Shown: positions 1 through 9,000 of the stretch, piece after piece | How the letters are laid out: every line of letters starts with the position of its first letter | Numbering within the stretch: the first letter of the stretch is position 1 | Source: Pontibacillus marinus BH030004 = DSM 16465 | GTDB lineage: Bacteria; Bacillota; Bacilli; Bacillales; BH030062 | Direction: 5' to 3' | NCBI RefSeq assembly: GCF_000425225.1 | Contig: NZ_AULJ01000008.1 | Coordinates: 1 to 64,000 of the forward strand | Length of the DNA: 64,000 nt | Notes under the pieces: generated by a model | What the model saw: the letters and a program-made list of their open reading frames with translations, nothing else | Database searches by the model: none | What the model was told of the DNA's origin: nothing | Position numbers and translations under genes: made by a program

Positions 1-3
1 GTT

Positions 4-21
4 CGAGACCAGTGAAAAAGT
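4..21 (+). repeat. IS1182 left terminal inverted repeat
   Basis: CGAGACCAGTGAAAAAGT; pairs with the reverse complement of 1658-1675 with one mismatch. Confidence 0.85.
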
Positions 22-37
22 CCACCAATATAAAATA

Positions 38-96
38 AAAACCCCCTACATGGTATAATGAGTACGACCAAATACCGAACCATGAGGGGGTTTTTC
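38..96 (+). promoter_or_regulatory. Hairpin with embedded -10 box upstream of the transposase
   Basis: AAAACCCCCTACATGGTAT (about 38-56) can pair with ATACC-GAACCATG-AGGGGGTTTT (about 74-96), a long stem ending in a T run, so it can act as a terminator for incoming transcription. A perfect TATAAT (54-59) lies in the left arm. A transcript started from the element's own promoter would lack that arm, while a read-through transcript from outside would form the full hairpin just before the GTG start at 99. No good -35 box is visible. Confidence 0.6.
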
Positions 97-98
97 TT

Positions 99-1622
99 GT
101 GCTTCGACAAGAGCCAAAGCAACTCAGTCTTCACTCTATATTATATAGTAAAATTCCAGAACATCATATCCTTAAATTGATTGATACCTATATCGATTTC
201 AGTTTTATCAATGAGCTTCTCAAAGAGACCTACTGTACAAATTTTGGACGTCCTGCCAAAGAACCTGAATTGATGTGTAAGTTGTTGTTTATACAACATC
301 TTTACGAGCTTTCGGATGAAGTAACGATACGGGAAGCTAACTTAAACTTAGCTTATATGTATTTTATCGGCGTCAATCCTGAAGATGAACTTCCGGATAA
401 AAGCCTTCTATGCAAATTTCGTCGACATCGTCTAGGTAATTCCACACTAGATGAAATGATGATTGAAATCACCAAACAGTGTGTGGAATTAGGTATTATC
501 AAGGGAACTGGCGTCAGTATTGATGCCACCCATGTCGAAGCGAATACGATTAAAAAGACCCCTGAACGAATGATGAAACATTTAGCACGAAACATTAAAC
601 AGCTCTTTGAAGAAGAAAAGGAAGAGGCGTTAACCAACATCCCTGAAACCCCTGATTATCAAGAGATTGAAGATCACAAAGAAGCTAAAGCCGTCATGAA
701 AAACCATTTAGAATTAGTAATTCATGAAGCCGAAAATCAAGGTTCATCTACCGAACCACAAACATCTGAGGCAATTCAAGAGGCTAAGGACATTCTGGCT
801 GATCCGAAGTTTATGGCTCAAAAAGGTATTCGTTCCCTTGTTGATTTGGATGCTCGTGTAGGAAGAAAAGGTAAGAACCAATCGTTTTATGGATACAAAA
901 CAGAATTTATGATGACAACAGACGAGCGAATCATTACCTCCGTGCGCACCTCCGATGGTGCCGCAATCGACGGTAGTGATACGAAGGATTTGTTGACGGA
1001 AACGAAGAAATCGGGGCTGTGTGTCGAAGAAGTGTTCGGAGATAAAGCCTATTTCAGAAAAGATATTTTAGATGACATCAAATCGCTTGGAGCGAAAGCA
1101 TATATTCCTGTGAGTCCTCTCGTGTACCGAATGGATGAAGAACAATTCTCTTACAATAAGGATGCCGACGAATGGCACTGTAGCCAGGGAAATACGACAG
1201 TCAAGAAGAAGTATTACACCTCAAATAATAAAGATGGCAAACGAGAAGGGTATAAGTATTATTTTGAAATGAATCAGTGTAAAGCTTGTCCCCTCCATGA
1301 CCAGTGTGCCAAGAGATCGGCTAGAAGAATACTAACGGTAGGGGTAAACACGCCTGAATTTTACCGCATTTCCCAATACCAGAAGACAGAGGCGTTTAAG
1401 GAAAAGTATAAAAAGCGAGCTTCCATAGAAGGAAAGAATGCGGAGCTCAAACGATTCCACGGTCTATCCCGAGCTAGGGGGTATGGCCTCTTAAGCATGG
1501 ACAATCAGGCGAAATTAACCGCCATAGCGGTTAATTTCAAGAGGATAGCAGCCCTACTATCCTCCAAAACTCCTTCTTTTTTGATGCCAAATCCAAATTT
1601 AATGGTATATATAACAATTTGA
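99..1622 (+). CDS. IS1182-family transposase (DDE)
   Basis: A 507-residue transposase, the usual length for IS1182. The N-terminal ~130 residues match the DUF772-type transposase domain (FGRPAKEPELMCKLLFIQ, then LPDKSLLCKFRRHRLG). Likely catalytic acids are D in SIDATHVEANT, D in VFGDKAYF and E in ASIEGKNAELKRFHGL. A Cys-rich stretch, CKACPLHDQC, precedes the last acid, as is typical of the family. Translation starts at GTG 99 at the end of the upstream hairpin, and no strong ribosome binding site is visible, which fits low expression. The frame is intact, so the element may still be active. Confidence 0.93.
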   Translation: MLRQEPKQLSLHSILYSKIPEHHILKLIDTYIDFSFINELLKETYCTNFGRPAKEPELMCKLLFIQHLYELSDEVTIREANLNLAYMYFIGVNPEDELPDKSLLCKFRRHRLGNSTLDEMMIEITKQCVELGIIKGTGVSIDATHVEANTIKKTPERMMKHLARNIKQLFEEEKEEALTNIPETPDYQEIEDHKEAKAVMKNHLELVIHEAENQGSSTEPQTSEAIQEAKDILADPKFMAQKGIRSLVDLDARVGRKGKNQSFYGYKTEFMMTTDERIITSVRTSDGAAIDGSDTKDLLTETKKSGLCVEEVFGDKAYFRKDILDDIKSLGAKAYIPVSPLVYRMDEEQFSYNKDADEWHCSQGNTTVKKKYYTSNNKDGKREGYKYYFEMNQCKACPLHDQCAKRSARRILTVGVNTPEFYRISQYQKTEAFKEKYKKRASIEGKNAELKRFHGLSRARGYGLLSMDNQAKLTAIAVNFKRIAALLSSKTPSFLMPNPNLMVYITI

Positions 1623-1657
1623 ACTTCTCACCCTACCATTTCATCCGAAAAAAGCCT

Positions 1658-1675
1658 ACTTTTTCACTGATCTCG
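1658..1675 (-). repeat. IS1182 right terminal inverted repeat
   Basis: ACTTTTTCACTGATCTCG, the mirror of 4-21. It is followed directly by GACGGTTC of a dispersed palindromic repeat. Confidence 0.85.
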
Positions 1676-1725
1676 GACGGTTCTTGCGTTTGTGAATAAT
1701 ATCACTAACAGTGAGAACCGTTCCC
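1675..1725 (-). repeat. GGGACGGTTC palindromic repeat, copy 1 (5' edge replaced by the IS)
   Basis: Imperfect palindrome running from GGACGGTTCTTGCGTTTGTGA to GTGAGAACCGTTCCC. It reads in the opposite orientation to most copies in the window. Its first G residues coincide with the IS1182 right end. Confidence 0.8.
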
Positions 1726-1732
1726 GCATTTT

Positions 1733-2080
1733 TTAACGAGAACGTACTCTAAAGTACGTTTTCCCTCTAGCGTGATCGTATTTCCCGAATAACCATTCTG
1801 CTGGATGATCTATGATCACCTTATATAAGATTTGCCCATAAAATTTAGCTGCTACTTCATCATTCCGTCCACAGGCTTCCCAGATAGGCTCATAGACAGT
1901 CCCTCTCCAGTCACTTCCTGGAATCCAACTTGAGGTTATAACTTCCTCTTGATCTGCAATTCTATTTAGTTCTGTAACGATTGCTCTATGTTTATCTTGG
2001 GGGAGTTTCTTCATCAAACTTGTGTAATTCGTTTTATAAGCCACTTCAGTTATCATTTTACCTTCCGTGTTCTTTAACAA
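1733..2080 (-). CDS. Conserved-looking hypothetical protein, 115 aa
   Basis: I do not recognise this protein. It starts at TTG (2078-2080) with GGAGGG eight bases upstream, which supports real translation. It has no signal peptide or membrane segment and is a mixed-charge cytoplasmic-type sequence with a conserved-looking middle (SSWIPGSDWRGTVYEPIWEAC) and an FYGQILYKVIIDHPAEW segment. It ends close to a palindromic repeat. A short decayed reading frame on the same strand just upstream (2114-2197) may be what is left of a partner gene. Function unknown; it is reasonably likely to be a true gene. Confidence 0.55.
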   Translation of the reverse strand: MLKNTEGKMITEVAYKTNYTSLMKKLPQDKHRAIVTELNRIADQEEVITSSWIPGSDWRGTVYEPIWEACGRNDEVAAKFYGQILYKVIIDHPAEWLFGKYDHARGKTYFRVRSR

Positions 2081-2113
2081 GTAAATCCCTCCAAATTAAA
2101 TAAAGTGTCAGAA

Positions 2114-2197
2114 CTACCTACGTAGATGGTTCATTAGTTCTTTTGCTGCTTCTGAACGAACGGTTTCGTCATCTGCGTTATTCATCAAGTCTTTAAG
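2114..2197 (-). pseudogene. Short C-terminal gene remnant
   Basis: An open stretch of 27 codons (LKDLMNNADDETVRSEAAKEL..) ends at TAG and is preceded in frame by TGA. It has protein-like composition but no start codon with a ribosome binding site. It probably is the tail of a lost gene upstream of the 115-aa gene. Low certainty. Confidence 0.3.
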
Positions 2198-2216
2198 TCA
2201 ATAGTGTTGTTATATA

Positions 2217-2489
2217 GATCTTCAATTGTTGGATAGATTGGACCATGGGGTTGCTTTGTCTCGAGAAATCTTTGGAACTCTCTTCGACTTTGTGCTTACT
2301 TTTTATGAAAATGATCACATGGGACCTAGTGATATTTCAGTGACAGTTAACAGTTTATGGGATGGGAGAGCTGGCGATACGTATTAAAACTTTGATTCAA
2401 ACTTAGAGGATAGATTTTATAAAATGTATGAGATTTTATTTGGGAATGATGGAGAGCAATTAGCCAATATAGCTAAAGATGGTATTTGA
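2217..2489 (+). pseudogene. Decayed hypothetical gene with internal stop
   Basis: One frame reads as ordinary protein for about 90 codons (LDRLDHGVALSREIFGTLFD.. and, after a TAA at 2385-2387, NFDSNLEDRFYKMYEILFG..), ending at TGA 2487-2489. There is no start codon with a ribosome binding site. I read it as a C-terminal fragment carrying a nonsense mutation. The family is not recognised. It is followed by a good terminator. Confidence 0.5.
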
Positions 2490-2512
2490 TAGAGTGAAAG
2501 ATAAGATTTAGC

Positions 2513-2540
2513 CGCTTAGATTGGTACTAGGCGTTTTTTT
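2513..2540 (+). terminator. Intrinsic terminator
   Basis: Stem CGCTTAG / CTAGGCG with a seven-base loop, followed by seven T residues. It lies directly after the decayed gene ending at 2489. Confidence 0.65.
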
Positions 2541-2542
2541 AT

Positions 2543-2562
2543 TTGATCAAACGTTTGATCAA
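2543..2562. promoter_or_regulatory. Perfect 20-bp palindrome, candidate operator
   Basis: TTGATCAAAC followed by its exact reverse complement GTTTGATCAA, centred on ACGT. It lies about 50 bases upstream of the likely -10 box of the CAP-protein gene. The lack of a loop argues for a dimeric repressor site rather than an RNA hairpin. The regulator is unknown. Confidence 0.45.
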
Positions 2563-2610
2563 GGAAACAAAAGGACAATGAATCTATTTTACGTTCCTCT
2601 TACAAAATTA

Positions 2611-2619
2611 TGGTAGAAT
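2611..2619 (+). promoter_or_regulatory. Extended -10 promoter element for the CAP-protein gene
   Basis: TGGTAGAAT is a TGn-extended -10 box, 44 bases upstream of the GTG start at 2663. The -35 region (around 2589-2596) is weak. Confidence 0.4.
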
Positions 2620-2662
2620 AAACCTGATAAAGGATAATTTAAATTTTTGAGGGGGTTCATAA

Positions 2663-4183
2663 GTGAAGAAATGCATAATGCTCATATTGATTGTTTTTGT
2701 AATAAGTTTTCCAATAAAAACGAATGTGTTTGCAGACAGTAATAGCCATTTTACAGCCCAGGAGTTAAATGAGGGTTTGGAGTATATTAATAGAATCCGC
2801 AAAAGCATGGGGCTAAATGAAATCGAATACGACCCACTTCTTAATCAAGCCGCACAAAACCATGCAGATTATATTGAGTTACATAATACGGAAGATAGTG
2901 GACTAGCAGTACATGATGAAACTGAAGGAAAAGAGGGTTTCACAGGGGTTGCAGCTCACAATCGTGCTAAAGCTGCGGGATATAGTAAAGGAGCTTCAGA
3001 AGTTATAAGCTTTCAAAAGGAAAATCTTATCGAAGCTGTTGATAGCTGGATGACCACAGCTTATCACAATAGTCCCTTTACATCTCCTTATACAGATGAA
3101 ATTGGAGTTGGAATCAATGAGGATGGCACAGTGGTTTTAAATGCATCATCATCTCAAGACCCAGATGCTAACATAGCTGTTTATCCGTATGATGGTCAAG
3201 AAGGAGTTGGGATAGGTTTTTATGGCATGGAAATCCCGAATCCATTAGAACAGTTTAATGTAGAAAAATCTGGAACAATCATTACAATTTCGACAGCTGA
3301 ATTTATAGATGAAATGGAAGCAACGATAACCAATAGTAGAGGAGAAAGTATTCCTTTTTTCAATGAAGCTAATATCTATTTATACCCTAAGCAGGAATTG
3401 GATTACGATGAAACTTATACAGTCTCGATCTCCTATACGTTAGATAGCTCAAGTAAACAACATCATAAGACTTGGAGTTTTTCTACTATGGAGGACCCTG
3501 AAAAAGTAAGGCAGCGGGAAGAACAATTTGAACAGATATTAAAATGTAAAAGGTATGAAAATCGTGTCGTCAAGAATGGAGAAGCAATAAAAGATGGACA
3601 GTTAGGCACATTACAAGTCCTTAAAGAAACCAAAATTTATCACTTAGATCCACAAACGAAGAAGATGCGTTTTGATAGAATGATCAAACCAGGAGAAGAA
3701 CTCCGCATTTACTTCAAAGGACTAACTGCCCGAGCTGAACCGGTCTATGGAATTGGTGATAGAGAATATTTGAAGCAAAACAATAATGTTAAGTTCGAAT
3801 GGATCAAGAAAAATGTACGACAAGTTGTATCAGATTGTGATCAAATTGAAGAACTTAAAAGGAATGTAGACATGAATGCTTACACCAACATATCTGATAG
3901 GACCATTGAAGATCCCTCTAAAGAATGGACTATCCAATTTAGTGATGAAATGGATGAAGATGACTTTTCTTATCAGAAGGTAACTGTATTAGATGGAAAT
4001 GGAAACTCAATAGGGATAACACTTCAATATCAAGAAGGGACAAAAAAGGGTGCGGTGAAAGCTCCTATTGATGGTTATCAATCTGGACAGCAATACAGCC
4101 TGATCATCCATCCAGGCATCGAAACCAAGATGGGTGAGAATATTGAGCGGGGCGTAAAAATGAATTTTCGTTTGAGTAAGTAG
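2663..4183 (+). CDS. Secreted CAP-domain protein with SbsA/Big_5-like Ig modules
   Basis: A 506-residue secreted protein. It starts at GTG with GAGGGGG seven bases upstream, and residues 1-25 form a signal peptide (charged start, hydrophobic core, cleavage near VFA-DS). A CAP/SCP domain (about 30-175) shows LNQAAQNHADY, AVHDE and EVISF motifs and a W-MTTAYHNSPF helix. A first Ig-like segment (about 190-275) is followed by a linker, and the C-terminus (about 405-506) is an SbsA/Big_5-like module with the motif KEWTIQFSDEM. This module recurs in five other secreted proteins of the window. CAP proteins of Bacillaceae are cell-surface or spore-associated and have no settled enzymatic role. The gene stands alone, between the 2543-2562 palindrome and a repeat. 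Confidence 0.85.
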   Translation: MKKCIMLILIVFVISFPIKTNVFADSNSHFTAQELNEGLEYINRIRKSMGLNEIEYDPLLNQAAQNHADYIELHNTEDSGLAVHDETEGKEGFTGVAAHNRAKAAGYSKGASEVISFQKENLIEAVDSWMTTAYHNSPFTSPYTDEIGVGINEDGTVVLNASSSQDPDANIAVYPYDGQEGVGIGFYGMEIPNPLEQFNVEKSGTIITISTAEFIDEMEATITNSRGESIPFFNEANIYLYPKQELDYDETYTVSISYTLDSSSKQHHKTWSFSTMEDPEKVRQREEQFEQILKCKRYENRVVKNGEAIKDGQLGTLQVLKETKIYHLDPQTKKMRFDRMIKPGEELRIYFKGLTARAEPVYGIGDREYLKQNNNVKFEWIKKNVRQVVSDCDQIEELKRNVDMNAYTNISDRTIEDPSKEWTIQFSDEMDEDDFSYQKVTVLDGNGNSIGITLQYQEGTKKGAVKAPIDGYQSGQQYSLIIHPGIETKMGENIERGVKMNFRLSK

Positions 4184-4191
4184 TGGGACAC

Positions 4192-4231
4192 TGGGTAGAT
4201 CCACGGGGACAGGTCCGTCGTCGCTTCGAGG
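4192..4231 (+). repeat. Second dispersed repeat family (GGTCCATCGTCCC-like), divergent copy
   Basis: GGGTAGATCCACGGGGACAGG followed by TCCGTCGTCGCTTCGAGGG. It resembles the GGGATAGGTCCATCGTCCCT elements at 17467, 28394, 31870 and 42839. It sits just upstream of a main-family repeat. Confidence 0.4.
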
Positions 4232-4241
4232 GAATAACATA

Positions 4242-4292
4242 GGGACGGTTCTTCTGTTTGTGAAAAAAGATACAAACGAAAGAACCGTCCCC
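4242..4292 (+). repeat. GGGACGGTTC palindromic repeat, copy 2
   Basis: GGGACGGTTCTTCTGTTTGTG, an A-rich centre, then CAAACGAAAGAACCGTCCCC. Near-palindromic and about 50 bp, it follows the CAP-protein gene and could also terminate its transcript. Confidence 0.85.
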
Positions 4293-4315
4293 GCGTTTGC
4301 TTCCCGCGTTTGCAA
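4290..4315 (+). repeat. 13-bp tandem duplication at the repeat's 3' edge
   Basis: CCCGCGTTTGCTT followed by CCCGCGTTTGCAA. The unit begins with the terminal CCC of the palindromic repeat and includes the adjoining flank; 11 of 13 bases are identical. Confidence 0.65.
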
Positions 4316-4500
4316 TTTCGCTTTTTCATCCCATAAAAGGACGGAAAAAGATCAATTTAACTAAAAGAAAAATCACTTTTGACTATATTTCCTCCCCATA
4401 AAATCGAAAAAGACCCATTCGCCTTTCCAAAGATAAACGTGTAAACTAGTCACACAATCAAACGGAGGAGAGCTTGTTTCTCTTCGGAAGGAGCAACCGA

Positions 4501-5078
4501 ATGTCGGCAAAAGTAACATGTATTGGATTGAAAGGACTTGATGGATACCGGGTCCAGGTGGAAGCGGAAGTGACGGAAGGTGTTGAGTCGATGGTAGTTG
4601 TAGGGCTGCCGGATGCTTCGGTGAAGGAGTCGAAGGAAAGGGTTTCAGCGGCGGTCAGGAATCTTGGTTTTTCGCTTGTTGATCAGAAGGTGGTCAATTT
4701 ATCGCCTGGGGAACAAAAAAAGAACGGACCTCTGTTTGACCCTGCAATTGCTCTGGGCGTGCTTAAAAGTGGAGGTTTTTTGAAAGGAGAGATTCCAGAG
4801 AATACAGCTTATATCGGTGCGGTTTCTCTGGATGGGTCTGTGATCCCTGTTGAAGGAATGACTGCAGCAGTTCTTGCGGCGGGGAGGTTGGGTATCGAGC
4901 GTCTATTTCTGCCATTTGACCCTGATGTACCTGATATAAGCGTACGAGGACTTGAGCTTGTGTACATTTCGCATATCTAGGACGTCATCGATCATCTCTC
5001 TGGTCAGTCTAAGCTTCATTTTTTACCCGAGCGTCCCAATCATGAAGAAACGTTTGAATGTGAACAGGATTTTTTTTT
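4501..5078 (+). pseudogene. comM/yifB (Mg-chelatase-family ATPase) remnant, nonsense-mutated and truncated
   Basis: ATG 4501 has AAGGAG upstream. The 159 residues to TAG 4978-4980 match the N-terminal domain of YifB/ComM (GLKGLDGYRVQVEAEVTEG, VVGLPDASVKESKERV, GEQKKNGPLFDPAIALGVL). The same frame continues after the TAG with family-like sequence (DVIDHLSGQSKLHFLPERP), so the TAG is a nonsense mutation, probably of a Lys codon. Homology stops at a T-run near 5070, where the AAA+ and C-terminal domains (about 340 residues) should follow. Full-length members are about 500 residues. The REP-associated transposase gene begins 15 bases later. The gene is very likely non-functional, although the N-terminal domain could still be translated. 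Confidence 0.82.
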
Positions 5079-5093
5079 AAGGCAGGGGAATTT

Positions 5094-5873
5094 ATGCCAA
5101 GGCGAGCGAGAAAAAAGAGTAGAAGCGGCATTTACCATGTGATCGTACGAGGAGCGAACCGTCAGGAGATTTTTCATAAGGAGGAAGACCGACTACGTTT
5201 TCTGGAAACATTGAAACGATACAAGATCGAAAATGATATTGAGGTACTGGCCTGGTGTCTGATGGATAACCATGTGCACCTTTTGCTAAAGGAGAAAGAC
5301 AAGACTATATCGGATCTGATGAAGCGGCTTGGAATCAGCTATGCTTCATATTACAACTGGATATACGGGACAAACGGTCATCTGTTTCAGGACCGATTCA
5401 AGAGCGAGAACGTTGAAACGAATGGCTATCTTGCGACGGTCGTACGTTATATCCATATGAACCCTGTAAAAGCGGGTCTTGTCCGTGGACCGGAGGAGTA
5501 TGTGTGGAGCAGTTGTAGTAATTATTATGGAAAGCGTTCCTATCCAGTGGACCTTCTCACCTCGTCATTAGTCTTCGCTCTATTTTCCCCGGAGAAAGAA
5601 AAAGCTCAAATGCTGATTAAGGAGTTTCATGAGCGGCAGTGTGACGATAAGTGTTTGAGTGCATGGGGAGAGAAGCGAGTCCGGTTAAGAGACGAGGAGG
5701 CGAGAGGTGAAATTATGGAGGTGCTTGGCGATTTAGAGATTCCACAGGTGAAGTCGCTTCCGGGGAGGGAGCGGGATGAGGTACTGAAAAGGGTGAAGAA
5801 AATTGAAGGGCTGTCACAGCGTCAGGCAGCTAGGATTCTTGGTGTTTCGGTTTATTTGGTGAACAGGGCTTGA
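5094..5873 (+). CDS. REP-associated tyrosine transposase (RAYT, HUH/Y1 family)
   Basis: A 259-residue single-strand DNA transposase relative. The Y1 domain (about 1-145) opens with RSGIYHVIVRGANRQEIFH, has the metal-binding HUH motif in MDNHVHLLL (about 60-68), and the probable nucleophile Tyr in VVRYIHMNPVKAGLV. The C-terminus ends in a helix-turn-helix (LSQRQAARILGVSVYLVNRA), as in long Bacillus-type RAYTs, so the protein looks complete. Unlike IS200/IS605 elements, RAYT genes have no mobile ends of their own and are linked to short palindromic repeats. Here two copies of the GGGACGGTTC palindrome lie directly downstream (5895 and 6026). It probably acts on these repeats, which is inference. 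The gene replaced the rest of comM. Confidence 0.88.
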   Translation: MPRRARKKSRSGIYHVIVRGANRQEIFHKEEDRLRFLETLKRYKIENDIEVLAWCLMDNHVHLLLKEKDKTISDLMKRLGISYASYYNWIYGTNGHLFQDRFKSENVETNGYLATVVRYIHMNPVKAGLVRGPEEYVWSSCSNYYGKRSYPVDLLTSSLVFALFSPEKEKAQMLIKEFHERQCDDKCLSAWGEKRVRLRDEEARGEIMEVLGDLEIPQVKSLPGRERDEVLKRVKKIEGLSQRQAARILGVSVYLVNRA

Positions 5874-5897
5874 TATGGGAACAGGGCTTGATATGGG
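5862..5897 (+). repeat. Exact 18-bp tandem duplication at the 5' edge of a palindromic repeat
   Basis: AACAGGGCTTGATATGGG occurs twice in a row, then continues as GACGGTTC of the repeat. The first unit contains the transposase stop codon (TGA 5871-5873). Confidence 0.9.
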
Positions 5898-5945
5898 GAC
5901 GGTTCTTCTGTTTGTGAAATAATCCACAAACGTGAGGGCGTTCCT
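5895..5945 (+). repeat. GGGACGGTTC palindromic repeat, copy 3
   Basis: GGGGACGGTTCTTCTGTTTG, a short centre, then CACAAACGTGAGGGCGTTCC. The right arm is eroded. Starts 22 bases after the transposase stop codon. Confidence 0.8.
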
Positions 5946-6025
5946 ATATGTCACTTTTTTAATAGAGATGTTCTTAATCTCAAAACCTCTTTTCAGTCGT
6001 TCTTCAGGGGCTTGCACAAATATAG

Positions 6026-6078
6026 GGACGGTACTCGCGTATGTTTATAACTTCACAAACAGCGAGAACCGTTCCTAT
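6026..6078 (-). repeat. GGGACGGTTC palindromic repeat, copy 4 (inverted)
   Basis: GGGACGGTACTCGCGTATG at the left and TTCACAAACAGCGAGAACCG at the right. The loop content shows it is in reverse orientation. It lies between the transposase gene and the 3' end of the nuclease-helicase gene. Confidence 0.8.
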
Positions 6079-6095
6079 GGTATAAGGTATTGGGT

Positions 6096-9000
6096 TTATT
6101 GATAAATTTCTAAAGTAATATTTCTATCGCTTATATGATGAAAACTAGGGGCAGTATAATTTAAATGATTTTTAATACCCAAGAAAAAGCTATAATTATG
6201 GATGTTTCTTTCTTCCAAAAGAGTAGAATAGTTTGGTTTAAATAAGGTATCAGGTATGAGTAAGATTAGTTTCTTCATAGCTCGTGTCATAGAGACATTA
6301 AGCCTTTTTAAACTATAAAGAAAATCAGCTTCCCTTTCAGCCAATTCTTCATCGGTTATACCATAACTCACGATGACTACCTCAGCTTCTTGGCCCTGGG
6401 CTTTATCTACCGTTCCGATATTGGGAAGTGGTATATGATTAGCAATTAACTTTTCCTTAACCAGCTGAATTTGGTCTTTGTGAGGACAGACGATAAACAA
6501 ACGATTCCCTTTCCAAATATCTTCATTGATGTTTGCTTGATTTTTGAATGGTTTGCCACTATAGTAACAAACTAGTTTCTTCACTGTTTCAAGAATAATC
6601 GTAGCTTCGACTTCGTTATCACGTCGAGCTAAGGCACCTTTTGTAATTCCGAGGGTTAATGGTGCCTGCGGATCTAAAAGTTTCGATGTATAGCTATTAG
6701 GATCTTTACGAATTTTAGACTGATCTAAAGTTTGTTCTGCTATTGAACGTTCAGGTGCTTTGTAGTCCTTGTCATCAGTGTTATAAATCTTCTTTGCGGA
6801 ATAAGAAGAAATGTAATCATTCATTCTAAAATTGTCAGATAACTGACAAGGCTCAATATGATGTTTCTCTAATAATAAACTGAATAATGAATGGGTAGAG
6901 AATGGTTCTTTCTCTTGAAAGTCACCTTTAAAAACAGGTGGGAGTTGGTAATGATCCCCTACAAGGAGTAGCCTGGCACTATCGGAATTATGAAGTTTGG
7001 TTGTGGCCATTAGCCCTTCTGTTAGTTTTACTTGAGATGCTTCGTCAATAATAATGAGATCGTAATTAACTTCATAACCTTTTTCCTTTATTTTTTGTTG
7101 TTGAGAAAGTGTTGTACCCGTGATACTAATTGGATAATCCTCGAGAAAGTCTTGATAATCATCGTATATATTTCTTCTACTCTGATATTCCAAATTAACA
7201 AAGTTTGGAAAAGCGTTAGCTATCTCATCAGATTTACTTTCTTTTAACCCGTCAAGTTTACATACCCCTATTTGATCTAAGTCTAAGTCAGTAATAAACT
7301 TTTTCAAACCATCAATTATCTTTGCCAAACAATTCTCGATAGCTGTATGCGTTTGGGCGCTCACCAAAATATTTAACCCTTTATCTTGTTCTTGATAAAG
7401 TTTTATAAACAATACCAACGCTAGTGAAATAAAGGTTGTCTTGCCGGTACCAGGAGGACCCCAGAGAAGAGTAAGCTTGTTATTAACTAAATGTTTGAAT
7501 GTGTTTAGTTGATCGTCTGTGAAATTTACTAATTCTTTCGCTTCCTCCCAATAGTCGTTATCTATAGAATTATTAATGGGCTGTTGATATTTATTTGGAT
7601 CTTGCAATAAGAGATAACTTTCTTCAGGATTATTGTCAAATTCTCTAATGGCTTTCAAGGTTCTCTTTCTCATAGGATTAAAATAAATAGGTGCAAATAT
7701 ATAATTTTCATTGGATTTTAATTGATTTGGCAATTTACTTGCTTTGAAATATATACATCTCTCACTAAGATTGACCTCTTTTGGATTTAATGGGCTCATG
7801 GTATTATCTTTAATTTTATTAAGCTCAACCCAGCCCTTCTCGTCATCGTTCAAAATCATCCATCTATTAAATGGTGAATACATTTTTATACCTGTATCAT
7901 TTAAGATGTTAAATTTCGCTATATTATTCTCTTCACCCTTATATTTAACATGCAAAACATTTCCCTTATGAATTTGTTCTTCAATAGGTAATTGTCGCTG
8001 TTTCACTAAATCCTGCAATTGTATATAGGATTCATAGTTTGTTATAAAAGCAAGTTTCTCACTCAGGTTATTAGAATATTCAGTCTCAATCGGAAAGGTT
8101 TTAAAACGTGCATCAAGTACAAGTCTGTCACCACAAAGCTTTTTTATTGAGTAGACTATTAGGGATAACGCATGCTGTTTAGCTTCTAAAATTGACTTAA
8201 TTTTAGAAAGCTCTCGCTCCTTTTCTTTTTCCCCATCCCAGTAAGAATATAATGCATCAATTTTGACACGACCTGATAAAGGGGATAATAAACCGTTACG
8301 GTCTTCAATAGGAGCTCCTATAAGGGTGCGATAACCCACTATTCCCTGTAAATATTCATAAAATTGTTGCGATACTTCTTTTATAGTGTTTGCAAAAGGG
8401 ATTGGCAATGCATATAACCTTTGAACTGCCTGTTGAACAATAGTATAGGGATATGGAACAAAGTCATTCAGTTGTTCCTCTGTATTGGGGCCTCCTATTT
8501 CTAATAGCTTGTGAGAGTAACAGAGATATAAAAGAGCTTTTGCTTTGTCTTTAATAGAATGTTCTATTGTGGCATCTTGAATGATCTGTAATAGTAAATC
8601 GATGTAAAGATCTTTCTCATAACTAGTATAAAAATATAAATGAAAGGTCTCTTTCCTATAGATTATATCTTGAATAATTTTATGAAATTCATCTACAAAC
8701 TCTTTGTTCAGTTCATATGAAAGTTCCACACTTTCTGGGATTAGTGGACCGAAACTCTTCTTTAATTGAAATGATTCACTATAAACAACTAAGCTTTGAC
8801 CAAAAAAGCTACCGCTAATAGGATCTTTTTCAATTGTTATGCACACACTGTTATCTTCTTTCTTGGGCATATCCACCAATTTTTGATTTGTAGGAATGAT
8901 TTTGTTGGTGTTAAGTGATGTAATTTCATTCTCCAAGCCGTCACGCCTCTTGAAAAAACTATCGTTCTTTGCAAGTAATTCTGGATTTTCTGTTATTAAA

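Larger units (their letters stand above)
4..1675 (+). mobile_element. IS1182-family insertion sequence, apparently intact
   Basis: A 1.67 kb element bounded by imperfect terminal inverted repeats (4-21 and 1658-1675, 17 of 18 bases matching) and carrying one DDE transposase gene. The right end abuts exactly the first bases of a GGACGGTTC palindromic repeat, so the element appears to have inserted at a repeat boundary. The left flank lies outside the window, so a target-site duplication cannot be judged. Confidence 0.88.

Noticed and set aside
4007-5017. Short frames translating to TVLAFVSFFTNRRTVP-like peptides (also near 11300 and 34700-35118)
   Set aside because: These are read-throughs of the palindromic repeats, recur wherever a repeat occurs, and have no ribosome binding sites.
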